Part shown: positions 34,995 through 46,777 of the stretch, piece by piece
Position numbering within the stretch: the stretch's first letter is position 1
Layout: each line of letters starts with the position of its first letter
Origin: Megamerina dolium
Taxonomy: Eukaryota; Arthropoda; Insecta; Diptera; Megamerinidae
Length of the DNA stretch: 64,000 nucleotides
Assembly (NCBI GenBank): GCA_963854835.1
Contig: OY978526.1
Span: forward strand, 76,046,418 to 76,110,417
Reading direction: 5' to 3'
Notes under the pieces: model-generated
What the model was told of the DNA's origin: nothing
What the model saw: the letters and a program-made list of their open reading frames with translations, nothing else
The model's database searches: none
Translations under genes and position numbers: made by a program

Positions 34995-36225
34995 CACGCT
35001 TAAATCCGCTGTTTTTCGGTAAAAAAAAAACACATTTTTTTTTCATAGAAAGCCAAAAATTAATTTATTAAAAGTATTTGCACTCACTAGTTATACATTT
35101 TTCCCATCTCTCGGGCAATTTGTGTATACCATGCCAAAAGAATTCCTCATTTTTCGAGGCAAACCACTCGTCAAGTCATTTTCCGACGTCTTCATACGAA
35201 TCGAAGTGCTGTTCGGCGAGCGCGTGACCAATCGACGAAAGCAGGTGATAGTCAGAATGGGCCAGGTCTGGTGAATAAGCGGGATGAGGTAGCACCTAAC
35301 AATTGAGTGTGTCCAAATAGTTTTGACTTGTACGATGGGGCGAAAAATCAGCTTCTCATGCCTTTGTTCATAACCAGGCCTTTTTTCACCCAAAGCACGG
35401 CGCAATTTCACTAGTTGTTGGTGGTAGCAGTGAGTATTGACAGTTTCACCAGGTTTCAACAGCTCGTAGTAGATGACACCCTGCTGATCCCACCAAACGC
35501 ATCATCTTGAGTCCAAAGTGCATCTTCTTGGAGAAGAAGTTGCTGGTTGGCCGGGATCGACCCACGACTTTTTTCGTTTAGCATTCTCAAAGTATATCCA
35601 CTTTTCATAGCAAGTCACCACAAGATGCAGGAACGACTTTCTTTTTTGTTTAGCAAGCATGATTTCTCATGTGTTTTGGCAACGCTCCATCTGCCTATCG
35701 TTCAATTCATGGGGTACCCATTTTCCAAATTTTTGAACCTTCCCCATGGCTCGTAAACGTATGGAAATGGCTTGTTGAGTAACGCCTAACTGTTCGGCAA
35801 GCATTTTTTGCGATTAGGTGTCGTCCTCATCCAAAAAAGCCTGCAAATAATGGTCCTCAACTTATCTGGGTCTATTTTCACGCTTCTTGTCACTCGAGTC
35901 AAAATGGTCTTCTTTGAACCGACGAAACCAGTCTATGCAAGTGGTTTCCGATAGCGCACTGTCTCCACAAGCATTCGATGCGACTCAGCAGTAGATTTCT
36001 TCAAATTGAAGCAAAAAAGTAGAGCTTCCCGCATATGCTCTTTTTCTGGCACGAAACTAGACATGATTATACGAGGAAAAATTATGTTGTTGTATGAAAT
36101 CACTGATGATGTTTACTAATTGATGTAAACAGATGTCGAACTCATAAAAAAAAAGGATGCACAGTCGATAATAGCTCAATATGCTCACTAACGCCATCTA
36201 CGAGCAAACAGCGGATTTAAGCTTG
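34995..36225 (-). mobile_element. DD34D-type mariner, full length, decayed
   Basis: Inverted ends CACGCTTAAATCCGCTGTTT at 34995 and AAACAGCGGATTTAAGCTTG ending at 36225, each next to TA. On the minus strand the transposase starts near 36065 with MSSFVPEKEHMREALLFCF. It continues through pieces in several frames, including KPGETVNTHCYHQQLVKLRR and RPGYEQRHEKLIF, then a decayed HPAYSPDLAxSDYHL and GIHKLPERWEKC. At least one stop and several frameshifts interrupt it. The 1231-bp size is normal for mariners. The copy is inactive and older than its neighbour at 36285. Confidence 0.9.
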
Positions 36226-36284
36226 TACACTTGGCAAATATTTCGACATTATTGCAAAAACTTGGACATAAATGCAGTATAATA

Positions 36285-37590
36285 AAGGGTTATCCATTTC
36301 GCGGTTTCAAAAGTATAGGGCTAGAATTCGACATCTGTCAAACTGAGTTGTTAAAACAATTTCTTTCTTTTTCAGTTCAAAGTCTGACATTTGCGAAAAT
36401 GGATCGCTTAACTATCGCACAACGCATTAAAATTGTAAAAACCCTACTACAAAAATTGTGATTCTGCCACAGCCACATATCGTGCTTTAAGAGGAGATTA
36501 TGGTTTACATAATCGTCCAACTACGCAAGCAATTGGCAAAATTGTGAAGAAATATGAAGAGACTGGATCGGTTACAGATATTGTAAGGCCTGTGCATCAT
36601 CGTTTCGCTCGTACCACCGAAAATATCGCTGCTGTAAGTGAAAGTATTGCCGAAAACCCGAATGTGTCGATTCCTCGTCGTTCCCAGGAATTAGGACTGT
36701 CTTACGGCACATTATGGCGTATTTTGCATTTGGATCTACACCTACATCCATATAAAATCCAGCTCACACAACAACTGAAGCCAGCTGACCATTCACAACG
36801 TCGTAGATACGTCGAATGGGTGCTTGAACAACAGACGGTGGACGGCGATTTTTCGAACAAAATTTTCTTCAGCGACGAAGCACATTTCTTACTCGGTGGG
36901 TATGTTAACAAACAAAATTGTCGTATTTGGGGTTCTGAGAATCCTCAAGTAATTGAAGAGAGGCCACTACATCCACAAAAAGTCACTGCTTGGTGCGCTC
37001 TTTGGTCCGGAGGTGTGATTGGACCTTACTTCTTCGAAAACGGCGATGGAACGACTGTCACCGTCAATTCGGAGCGTTATGGTCATATGATAACCGACTT
37101 TTTTTTGCCTGCTATTGAAGAATACGACTTAGAGAATATGTGGTTTCAACAAGACGGTGCCACATGCCACACAACTCGAGCGAATATGGCTTTATTGCAA
37201 GAGAAATTTTCTGGCCGCGTAATTTCTCGTGGTGGCGATATCAAGTGGCCACCAAGATCATGCGATTTGACACCGCTTGACTTTTTTTTGTGGGGCTACG
37301 CGAAAGACCGTGTTTATGCAGATAAACCTTTAACTCTTGAGCACCTAAAAACCAACATTCGTCACGTTATGGCTGAGGTACCGCCCAATATGTGTCAAAA
37401 AGTGGTCGAAAATTACCTCAAAAGAATCGATGCTTGCAACAATTCGCGTGGTGGTCATTTAAATGATGTAGTATTTCACACATAATGTCAACGTTCAAAC
37501 TTTATAATAAAAAAGAAATATCATGATAAAAAATATTTTATATGTGTTTTATTTACATTTACTTTTGAAACCGCAAAATGGATAACCCTT
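36285..37590 (+). mobile_element. DD41D mariner, subfamily 3, near-intact copy
   Basis: TA-flanked (36283-36284, 37591-37592) ends AAGGGTTATCCATTTCGCGG and CCGCAAAATGGATAACCCTT. It is 1306 bp, nearly identical to the element at 28412 over its whole length, and so probably a recent arrival. It lies only about 60 bp to the right of an older mariner. Confidence 0.95.
36399..37485 (+). pseudogene. DD41D transposase with one frameshift
   Basis: The gene starts at ATG 36399 (MDRLTIAQRIKIVKTLLQ) and shifts frame near 36452-36458, where CAAAAATTGTGATTC replaces an in-frame CAAAATGGTGATTC as judged with the 28412 copy. From there it is open to the TAA at 37483-37485. Visible parts: helix-turn-helix region with TENIAAVSESIAENPNVSIP and RRSQELGLSYGTLWRIL; FFSDEAHFLLGGYVNKQN (first Asp); AWCALWSGGVIGPYFFE; MWFQQDGATCHTT (second Asp); and WPPRSCDLTPLDFFLWG (third Asp, 41 residues after the second). 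It ends RGGHLNDVVFHT. About 361 codons in all. The single lesion suggests very recent inactivation. Confidence 0.93.
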
Positions 37591-37592
37591 TA

Positions 37593-38005
37593 TTATAAGA
37601 TTATTTCAATTTCGACATAAATGCAGTACACATGATTCTATTCAAAGTATTTTTTCAATATCGATTTTTAGGCATCGAAAATCTAATGTTTATAAAATCT
37701 TTTTCTTTAGTTTGTATCAATGGGTGCCGAATTTTCTTAAAAACTCAATTCGACCAGACTTCCAGAGGTGCAACTCAGTGCAACTAAACGCTTCGAAGAA
37801 CTTTAGTCGAGCTTCCACTTCGGACGAAAATACATTCAAGTTTCTCTATTAGAGTCGGAACTTTTATATAATGAAAGCTCATAAAAAATATGTTGATACC
37901 TTTTCGATATGGCATATGAAATTCATGCATTTTTTATAAGAATCTACAAAATCAGAGCGAAATTGGTTAGGATCAAGTTTAAACCTAGTTTAAAACTGGC
38001 CCTAA
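37593..38005. other. No gene recognised
   Basis: AT-rich flank of the mariner; contains TTCGACATAAATGCAGTACA at 37612, similar to the left flank at 36241. Confidence 0.45.
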
Positions 38006-38517
38006 TAGCCCTGACAGACGGCAGCGTTAATCCGGATTAACGATTTAATTCGAATTAACTCGGGCATTAACTGCAGCTAATCCGCATTAATTCTACGAGT
38101 TAATTCTCTAAATTAAAAAGGATTTGGGCAATTTTCGATGACAACACTATTGAAAAATTTCTATTGCGAATTTTTCTCGATCCAACTTACAAAACAATAG
38201 GTTTGTTCGCTTATAAAAAACTTTCAATAATTGTTAACAGTTTTCGACAAGAAAAGCGTTGGCGAACAAATAAATCCAGCTGTCAATTACGAACTGTGAA
38301 TGTAAATTTACAAGTTTCTGATAGTTTTCAGTTTACGTACTTCTTGTAGATTTTCTCATATCGAGAGTGGCAGATGACAGAAATTGATAGTGATAGTAAT
38401 GTAAGTGAGCAGACCTAATAAAACAGCAATCCGCAATACTGCCATCTGTCAGGGTAATATTTTATTCGGATTAAGTGCACCGTTAATCCGGATTAACGCT
38501 GCCGTCTGTCTAGGCTA
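38006..38517. mobile_element. MITE copy 1 (TAA target duplication)
   Basis: The ends TAGCCCTGACAGACGGCAGC at 38006 and GCTGCCGTCTGTCTAGGCTA ending at 38517 are inverted repeats continuing inward through GTTAATCCGGATTAAC, and are bordered by TAA on both sides (38003-38005, 38518-38520). It is 512 bp with no coding capacity. A second copy lies at 54535-55042. The 3-bp TAA duplication suggests the PIF/Harbinger group, which targets TWA; this is inference without a transposase. Confidence 0.85.
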
Positions 38518-38540
38518 TAAGAATGGACACTCTAACATCG

Positions 38541-38588
38541 CGTATGCGTAACATTCAACAGCATGCCGTATCTGATGTTACGCATACG
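38541..38588. repeat. Perfect 14-bp hairpin
   Basis: CGTATGCGTAACAT (38541-38554) and ATGTTACGCATACG (38575-38588) are exact reverse complements around a 20-base loop. Unlike most of the region it is rich in CpG. Function unknown; it may be the end of an old element. Confidence 0.7.
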
Positions 38589-39741
38589 TTGTGCGTTAAT
38601 ATGGGCTATATTATTTGTATTGTATTTTTCTAATCGCATACATTTGTATTTTCTTGGATGAATATGTACATATGCATGTATATAACGAATTTTTTAAAAT
38701 AGAAAATATGCTATTATTTCTCGTGAAACAGCTGTGTAATCACATGCAAAAAACAAGCCAAACCAAACAATAATTGATGTGTGAAAGCTTTTGCGCTTTT
38801 CTTCTAATACCCTCCATTATGTATACATTCATATCTTGGTGTGAGAGAAATAAAAACAATTTCCATTACAAAAGTGCAAATACCTTTGACAATTGTAGAC
38901 ATGCCGACTGTACCAGGCGGTATACGAATTGTATAGAGCGAATCCTGCGCAATGCTGCACATTCTTCTTTTTCTTCTACAATATTTAACACACCGAGTTT
39001 TTGTGGTGGTGAGATATCTTTTTGATTACATTTTGTTTTCTTTCTTCTTTTACATATTTGAATGAATAGTTGAGATATTGAGAGAAAATTGAGAGAAGAG
39101 TTAATAATACGCTATTCGACTTTTTCGATTTCTTTTACGAATTTTTTGTGAATCATTAACATTTTCACCAAATAAAAAATTGTTGTTAAAATTGAAAAAA
39201 ATTACAACAAATTTGATGACATTTTCTGAAACAATAAAACACCGGCAAAGGTTTTCTACTTTTGAAAAAAAAAAAATGTATTATCAAACTTTAAAATGAA
39301 AACGTTTTTATGACAGCTTACTCGCAAAATGCACAATATGCAAACATTTTCAAAAATTCCAGTTGCTCTGTTTCCAGTAGAGTTCCGTCTACTAAAAGTA
39401 TTGCTCCGTTAGGTTATTAAATTCAAAATTGGGGAAATTATTTTATTGTTATTAATTTAGAAATTTTTATTGGGGATATGGTCCACTAAAGAAGAATTTC
39501 TGATGTATTTTAAACAATACAATCTAGAACTCTCTGCGATGTATAATTTAACGAGAGTAAAAATCATAACTACAGAAGACAAAAGAAGTTAGAAAAAAAA
39601 AAACAAAATGTTTAAGCAAATTTTATTGAATATGTGTGGCAACCCCTTTGCAAGTGCAACGCAAGTTCCGTATGCACGACACAATCAATAGAAACAGATA
39701 GTGCAAAAGCGTGGTGAAATCATAGCGGATGGAGTAGCTAC

Positions 39742-39898
39742 CGAGAGAGAGAGAGAGTAAGAGAAAGTGCACGATGACATTTGAATTTTACATCAAAATT
39801 GCATGTTGTTCATTTCATTCTCTCTCTCTCTCTCTCCCACCACCGTACATTATATCGCCATAGGGTGAGTGAGAGAACACGAGAGAGAGAGAGAGAGT
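39742..39898. repeat. (GA)n and (CT)n tracts
   Basis: Three purine/pyrimidine tracts: GA at 39742-39757, CT at 39819-39837 and GA at 39880-39898. The opposite orientations allow pairing. GAGA arrays occur in fly promoters where GAGA factor binds, and a candidate 5' UTR exon lies about 1 kb downstream. The rest of 38590-40650 holds no gene I recognise. Confidence 0.8.
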
Positions 39899-40649
39899 GA
39901 ATTTGTGAGAATGAAAGTGCTCTCAAAAAATAGTGGTTACTATTTTTTTATTTTTATTTCAAAAACATGTTTCGTTCTTGATTTCATTTATTTTATTTTG
40001 ATTTTTGCTTTTCTTCGCTTACTGGCTCTTTCACGGTCGTGTTCTCTCTGTCTTTCTCTTTGTTTTGTTGCGCAAATTTTTTCTACTGCAGATGGATTGC
40101 ATAAACCATTCAATGATGAATTTGACAATGCGGCAACACGCTTTAATCTATCATTTGTAAAAAAATAAAAATAAAATAAATAAAAAGATATAAAAATTCA
40201 ATAACACTCATCATAATTACAATAATAATAATAATAATAGTGGTAATCATAAATTAATGGAAAATTCTCTCTTTGTGTTATTATTTTCAGCTCAATGCAG
40301 TGAATGGCTTTGACTTATGTTGCTGCCATAAAATAGAGCCATAAACAACATACCAAAAAGAAAAAAAAGTGCAAAAATAGAAAATCAATAAAATATAAAA
40401 TACAAGTATATAGTAATACATATATAATACAAAAAAAAAAACCAAATTAAAAAGTGATGTAATAAAATTTTGCTAAAAGGAATAAATAAGTTTGGTGTTA
40501 AATTGTTGCAACAAATGCAAAAAACGAATGTACCAGAAAAGTGATACAAATCGTGATGAAATACAAAATAAAATAAATAATTTCAAATAAAAATTAAAAA
40601 GAAAAAAAGAGCCAAAAAGAAAATTACAATTGCATTACATTATTTTCAA

Positions 40650-41095
40650 ATTATAGTACACAGTGATGCTCAGCTAGTAATAAAGTTTTGCAATATTCTT
40701 ATATTTATCATCTCGTTAATTGGTCTCTGGCACCTTCTTCGCATAATGTTCATCTTATCGTACGTCACATATTCGAATTTTTCCGTTCAATTTGCTTGTT
40801 GTTGTCGTTGTTGGTTTTAATTTCCGTTTCAAAATACATCCGGTCGAGTGCAGTAGTAATGTCGTCGTTTAGTCGAGTCAATGCGGATGAAAAGCAATCA
40901 TAACGGTATCGGTTAACGGTAATAGATGCTTTCATAATTTTGAAAATAAATTTTGAAAAAGTAAACAATCGGCAAGTGCATATTCAGCTGATTATAATTA
41001 ACATATCTCGCATACAACAGAAAAAAGCAAGCACACCCAATATTTTGCTATACAAATACTGCGGTTGTGCAGTGGTGAGATTGAAAATTACGTTG
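40650..41095 (+). other. Candidate 5' UTR exon with splice donor
   Basis: This stretch is less AT-rich than its surroundings, has no long frame and ends at CGTTG/GTAAGT (donor at 41096). It could be the untranslated first exon of the gene whose coding exons start at 46726; the intron would then be 5.6 kb and hold two retrotransposon remains. There is no direct evidence of transcription. Confidence 0.25.
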
Positions 41096-41724
41096 GTAAG
41101 TTTCCAGAAAATGTTGTTAATTTGCTTTAACATCAAATCATTTTTTTTTTTTGGTTTTATATCTTTTATTTTTATTTTTATTTATTATCAGGTTGTTCTA
41201 CTTTGCCATCAGTGTCATCCACTAACATTGCATTTAGACAAACTTAGGTAGAAATGTTTGCAAAACGCAAATTTCTTACAGTGCAGATGTCTTGAATTTA
41301 GAATAAATTTAGTTTTTGCCAGTAAGAAAGCACACCAACTACCAACACTTGCAAAACAATAGTTTTTAATTTATTCTCCATAGATCTTAAGTCGCTTCGC
41401 TCACTTTAAGGATTATTTTTCGCATGGGCGCTATTTTAGTGAATATATTTGCCGTTGAATACTTTTCAATTTTTGTTGTTGTTGTTCTTTAAAGATAAAG
41501 TATTCTCATTAATTTTGAAACACTTATTCACATCTTCAATTCGATTTTTGGCAGCAGCTCACAAGGTCAATCCATTTTCACTAATTTTTAAATTACAGAG
41601 CCAAAGAAAGTACCGTCATCCTGCTGAGGTCAGAACTATAAAATTATATATTCAATTATATGCAAAAGAATTCTGTTGTCATGATTATGTAGCGAGGCTG
41701 CTGTGACCGTAAGAATCGATAAAA

Positions 41725-43240
41725 ATAAGCTAATAATGCTTCCACTCGAAAAACTCCACGAAAATACGACCCTGCATTAAGTTCTCTGGGACTATGTGCC
41801 AATTTTTCGAGTTATAAAAGTAGAAAATTTGCATGTTAGACCTCATTTGAGGGGACGATTTTTTTTTTAAGATAGGTCTTTTGGCGCATGCAAATGCTGA
41901 GTGTTGTACGGGGTTTGCTGGAAGCGAAGACACCGGTCTGGATACACCATTTCAGGGATATGCTCCACCCCGATCTTAGATGCGCCAAAGTGGCTCGAAC
42001 AGATCTAGGAAGCTGCTGTCAACAATCTGTAACTGGCGGAGGTCGTCCGCTCTCTTGTGGGCATGTCTTCCAATGGCCGTTTCTATTGCATACTACTATT
42101 GGGAGGTGTTGAGTGCCATTTTGTGTATTTTTGCATTCCGGTCATCAAACTGCAGTGGAGCTCATGTTGCTGCAGATATTACGTGGATGTGGGTCCAATT
42201 GCATTAAGTTCTTGTTGGAGTGCAAAGGAGATGGCATGACAGTAAAAATTGCAGCGAAAGTAGTCTGCTGTGCTCACGTACTTTTGGCGTTTTTTGGTGT
42301 AGATGTTCTTCGTGTCCCTTTTGCTGAAACCGTGTAATGATGCGTCACTATTGTTGTGTTTTCTCTGAAGGCTTCGCAATTGGGCGTCACTAATAAGTGG
42401 TGACCAAATTGAAGCAGCGTAATTGATAACCAATTTGCCAAAGGCCTTTACCCCAGCTGATATCAGCTACTGCTTTCAGGATATTGTTTCTGGTGTATAG
42501 CTTTTGGTTGCTGTCCTTAGCGTTTGGGGCGAATGTCATAAAGTCGTCGAATGTTACTCCAAGGCTTTTGGGTTTTATTATTTAGTATAATTCTACCGTC
42601 GACAGACACTGTGAGTGTGGTTCTTATCTATTTTGTCCAGGTAGAATAACGTTTTTCATTTGACTTCTAAGGAAAGAGTTTAAGGTTTCTTCAATTTTAT
42701 CTGCATAAGAAGTTAGCTGTATGCTCCCTACACTACCAAATGAGAGTTGATGTGATTGGGCGACAGTACGCTACACTGCGCCACCCCTTGCTTAACATTT
42801 TGAACTGGGAAACGTTTTCTTCTGAATTCCACGATCGATTATCCATTGACCATGTTGTTGGCGATTCAGCGCTTCGTGGATTTGGGTAGAGAGAAGAGCA
42901 GGATGTTGTCGAGCAATGTGGCTGGGTGACCGTGTCCGATGCCCTTGATAAGTCGAATGTCACAAGGACAGGAATCGTTAGGACCTCGTGTGATATATAC
43001 CGTTATTCTTGCTGAAGTTATGGTGGTTGGTGTTGTGGAGCTTATGGTTGGTATTGTACCGCATGCGGAATCCATGCTGTTGTCTTGCAGACTTAAGGTA
43101 TCGTGGAGGTATCGTTAGGAGCTCTAGAAGCAGGAGATCTTCCAGGATTTTTACGAATCTGTACACACTTTGCTTTAATAACGATGCCATATGACGAAAT
43201 GTAGTGCGGGTCGAACTGAAGGGATTCTTAAAGTAATTTA
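41725..43240 (-). mobile_element. Jockey-like non-LTR retrotransposon remnant
   Basis: Read on the minus strand from about 43240 in shifting frames: a decayed FRKGHSTTTA-like start, TFDLSRASDTVTQP with the region around the first RT catalytic aspartate, RRKRFPVQN-KQG-like and LTSYADK near 42710 (a decayed YADD box), then VINYAASIWSPLISDAQLRS at about 42430 and the terminal region with TLAHLRSGWS-like residues near 41970. This order matches the RT and C-terminus of Jockey-clade elements. Multiple frameshifts and stops make it inactive; the endonuclease and ORF1 are absent. Confidence 0.75.
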
Positions 43241-43249
43241 ATGATATAG

Positions 43250-44321
43250 AACATAATCTGTAAAAACAAAAAAATAGTATTTCCATTAAATTTAAAGCAA
43301 GACGTATGAATATTGAATATCTATTCTTTTACATATACATTCCACGATGCGTATGACATCATATATGCGAGGATATTAATAATTGACATATGTATCTCTA
43401 ACCACAATCTTCGTACGTCATATAGAATCTCACACTAACATTATTTATCAGCATGTGATTTGGGCAAATGATTGCTTTCGCACTATTCAAAATTCGAAAA
43501 GAGCTTCATAATGACTCGAATATAATGCAGACGATGACGATACCAACTTATAATTGTATGCGTGCGACAATGAGATTTTAACCAAAACCAACAAAATAAC
43601 TACGACTATACAATAAATATATGTATTTATATGTATATTGTGACTAAGTCGATTATTTTTGCGCCTTTACCAACAGCTAAATTTAAATCAAATTGCATGT
43701 TTAACGGATATTAACAATAGGCGCGATGACATTGTAAATTCGTGTTGTTGTTTCGGTAAGGTTCTATGTTGCAGTATTGTATATTAGTATTGCAGCATTA
43801 TGGAGCTTTATATTGTCACGAGGATCAAATGCGTGTGAAAAACAAAATGAAGTAATGAGAAAGAAAGGGAACGAATGTGATCAGATTAAAGAAGTTTCTA
43901 GAGTGATGCCACAGAGTATTTGCATTTTCTATGAAAATAGTTATTTTGATAGCCAAATACAAGCTAGCAAATATTTTTGATGGTTCAAAAGCGGAATTTG
44001 TGTGGGAAAACACCTGATAATCGATAAATAATTCTATAGCTGTCCTGAAATTTCGCTCAGAGTGTTGCAATGTATGACCGACTGCCATTAATTTTCTCTC
44101 TCCGACATTTGCAGTCAAATAAATGAAATGTATAATCAACTACCATTAATTCTTTCTCAGCATCATTTCCTCCAAACATAGTTACCCTCTAATTGCAATT
44201 TTTAGAGAGGCTTTCCTACAAAATTCATGTTTTGTTAATGGCTATAAAAACTAACAGGTAGTCGAAGAAAAAACTGCAAGTTATGATTGTTTCAATGGCA
44301 ACCATTTTTGTCAACACATTT
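43250..44321. other. No gene recognised
   Basis: AT-rich interval between two retrotransposon remnants. About 44165-44225 resembles 33395-33445. Confidence 0.45.
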
Positions 44322-46065
44322 TTCTTCTTCTTATGTAACCATAAGAACCGATGATCGATTTAGGTCGAACATATAATGCAGCGCCAGTCTTCTCTGTTTT
44401 TTGCTTGCTACGCCGCCAGGTTACCCAACACTTGGTGCTTCCAACGGAGGCTTGGTCTTCCTCTTCTTCTACGTCTTCCATCGGGTGCCGAATTAAATAC
44501 CCTCTTCGCTGGAGCGTCTTCTTCCATTCGCTCGACATGACCCAGTCAGTGCAGCCGCTGGATTTGATTTGCTTGACTTTGTCAATGTCAGCGTACAGCT
44601 CATCGGTGTACTCATTCGGTACTCGCCATCAACGCAAATAAGTCCGAAGATCCTGCGCAGAACTTTACTCTCGAAAACTCCAAGCATCCTCTCATCCTTG
44701 ATGGAAATTGTCCAGGATTCTGCGCCATATGTTAGGATAGGAATAATGAGGGACTTGAAGAGTGTAATGTTCGACCTTCGAGAGAGGGCTCAACTACACA
44801 ATTGCTTACTCAGCCCAAATTAACACCTGTTAGTAAGAGTTATCCTACGCATAATCTCCAGGCTGACGTCATTACAGTTGTTGATACTGGTTCCAAGATA
44901 GACGAAGTCGTTCACCACCTCGAAAGTGTAATTGTCAATAGTCCAAGACGCCGGGACTCTTTGTTTGTAGACACTAGGTACTTCGTCTTGTCCTCGTTCA
45001 CCGTAAGACCCATTCGACGTGACTCTTGTTCCAATTCAGAGAATGCTGCACTGGCTGCTCGCGCGAGTTGATTTCGATTATGTCAATATCGTCGTCATAC
45101 GTCAGCAGCATGACACTTTTATTGAAGATAGTGCCATTATGTCGTAAATCTGCATCTCGTGTAATTTTCTCCATAATAAGGTTGAAGAAGTCACACGATA
45201 ACGAATCACCTTGTCTGTAACCTCGTTCGGTATTAAACGGAGGGGAGAGACCCTACCCAATTTTCACTGCACAACGAGAGTTGAGCAGTGTCATTCTGCA
45301 ATGTCGAATGAGTTTAGCAGGTATACCAAATTCAGACTTAGTTGTGTAGGGGTAATCCCTTATCGGACTGTCGAAAGCGGCTTTATAATCGACGAATAGG
45401 TGATGTGTGTCCATCTGTTTTTCTTGGGTCTTTTCCAGGATTTGGCGTAGTATGATCGATAGTAGATTTATTCGGCCTGAAGCCACACTGATAAAGTCCA
45501 ATCAGGTTCCTGAGCATAGGCTTCAATCTTTCACACAATACGCACGAAAAGACCTTGTATGGGATGCTCAGGAGACTTATGCCACGGTAGTTGGCGCAAA
45601 TTGTGAGGTCTTCTTTCTTATGTGTGGGACGGATAATACTGAGACTCCAATCATCGGGCATGCTTTCGTCCAACCATATTCTGCTTATGAGCTGGTGCAT
45701 GCAGGTCTTAAAAAACGGCAGGCAGGCCGTTTGCACCTACTGCTTTGTTGTTCTTCAGCCTCATTATGACTGTTTTAACCTCGTCATGTTCGGGTGGTGA
45801 AACGTCAACACCATCATCCGTAATTGGGGTGTTCGGGCAATCTCCTCCATTGGCGAAATTGTTCGTAGCACCGCAATTCAGTAACTACGAGAAGTGTTCC
45901 CTCTATAGACTCAGTACGTCCTGAACATCCGTAACCAGATTCCCATTTCCGTCACGGAAGAGGCTCCGGGATTTAAGCCGCCACTCAGGTGCTTGGTCTT
46001 CTCGATGATTTTTCGAATCTCATTCCTGTCGCTGCACATCTCTATCTCCTCACACTCGCATCTAT
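44322..46065 (-). mobile_element. Longest RTE-like retrotransposon remnant, with RT domain
   Basis: The minus strand from about 46065 downward encodes RT motifs: SRIWLDESMPDDWSLSII and NYRGISLLSIPYKVFS (45640-45560), LIGLYQCGFRPNKSTIDH, then HHLFVDYKAAFDS (catalytic Asp, about 45400), a YDDDIDI stretch near 45090 in place of the usual YADDxDI box, and near 44690-44500 the C-terminal LGVFESKVLRRIFG and MSSEWKKTLQRR segments shared with the copies at 203, 3413 and 6297. The plus-strand start TTCTTCTTATGTAACCATAA is its 3' tail. Frameshifts break the frame several times. It lies in antisense orientation in the putative intron upstream of the exon at 46726. Confidence 0.85.
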
Positions 46066-46725
46066 TTGTTAATTCATCGGTTTTCTTTTGATTATTTTTT
46101 TCTTAACATTATTAAAAGAGAATTTCAAAATAATAATAATAATAATTCGCAATCCAACTAGTAAGTTTTATTTTTTATTATTCACTTTTACAACCCCATT
46201 TCATGCAGTTATGCGGTCACAGTAAGCTTATGCGCTTCTTATCCACTTTCCAGTATTTTATTTATTTATTTGATTTGACATTTTATTTGATATTAGCGAA
46301 TTCATTTAGGTAATTCACAAGCTCTCATAAAGTCATATATCATAATTTCAGGTTGTGCAAAAATATCACAGAAGTGAACAGAGCCCTATAATTGTTTGTT
46401 CATTGTATTCAGGGTTGTATTGTTCTTAATCACCGCAAGTCACTTCGCGGAAATCAACAAAAGAACTTTTGAAACTATTTGATTTATGCCAAATATGACA
46501 CCATGTGAATGCCCTAATTGTGCTTAAAGCTTTATAAAAAAAAAATATATTCCATAGTCATACTGTAGCCTCTCGTATTACATACCATAATCAGATAGAA
46601 GTAGATTATTAGCTAATCCTATTTACTGTAGCCGTGAATGCCTCATTCGCCCTCTTCTGAAATTAAACGATATACCTACATAAAATGTAATTATCCATGT
46701 ATTTTTGTTGTTTATTTAATTTCAG
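46066..46725 (+). other. Intron end upstream of coding exon
   Basis: AT-rich sequence with no gene, ending in TTTATTTAATTTCAG, a good splice acceptor (AG at 46724-46725). Confidence 0.45.
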
Positions 46726-46777
46726 TGTAATATTTAGATTTCCAATTGAGAAAAAAAATTAATTAACATACAACAAA

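Noticed and set aside
39869..40168. 99-codon plus-strand frame starting in a GA repeat
   Set aside because: Starts inside a simple repeat and has no recognisable domain.
44569..45769. Plus-strand frames across this segment
   Set aside because: They are antisense readings of the minus-strand reverse transcriptase remnant.
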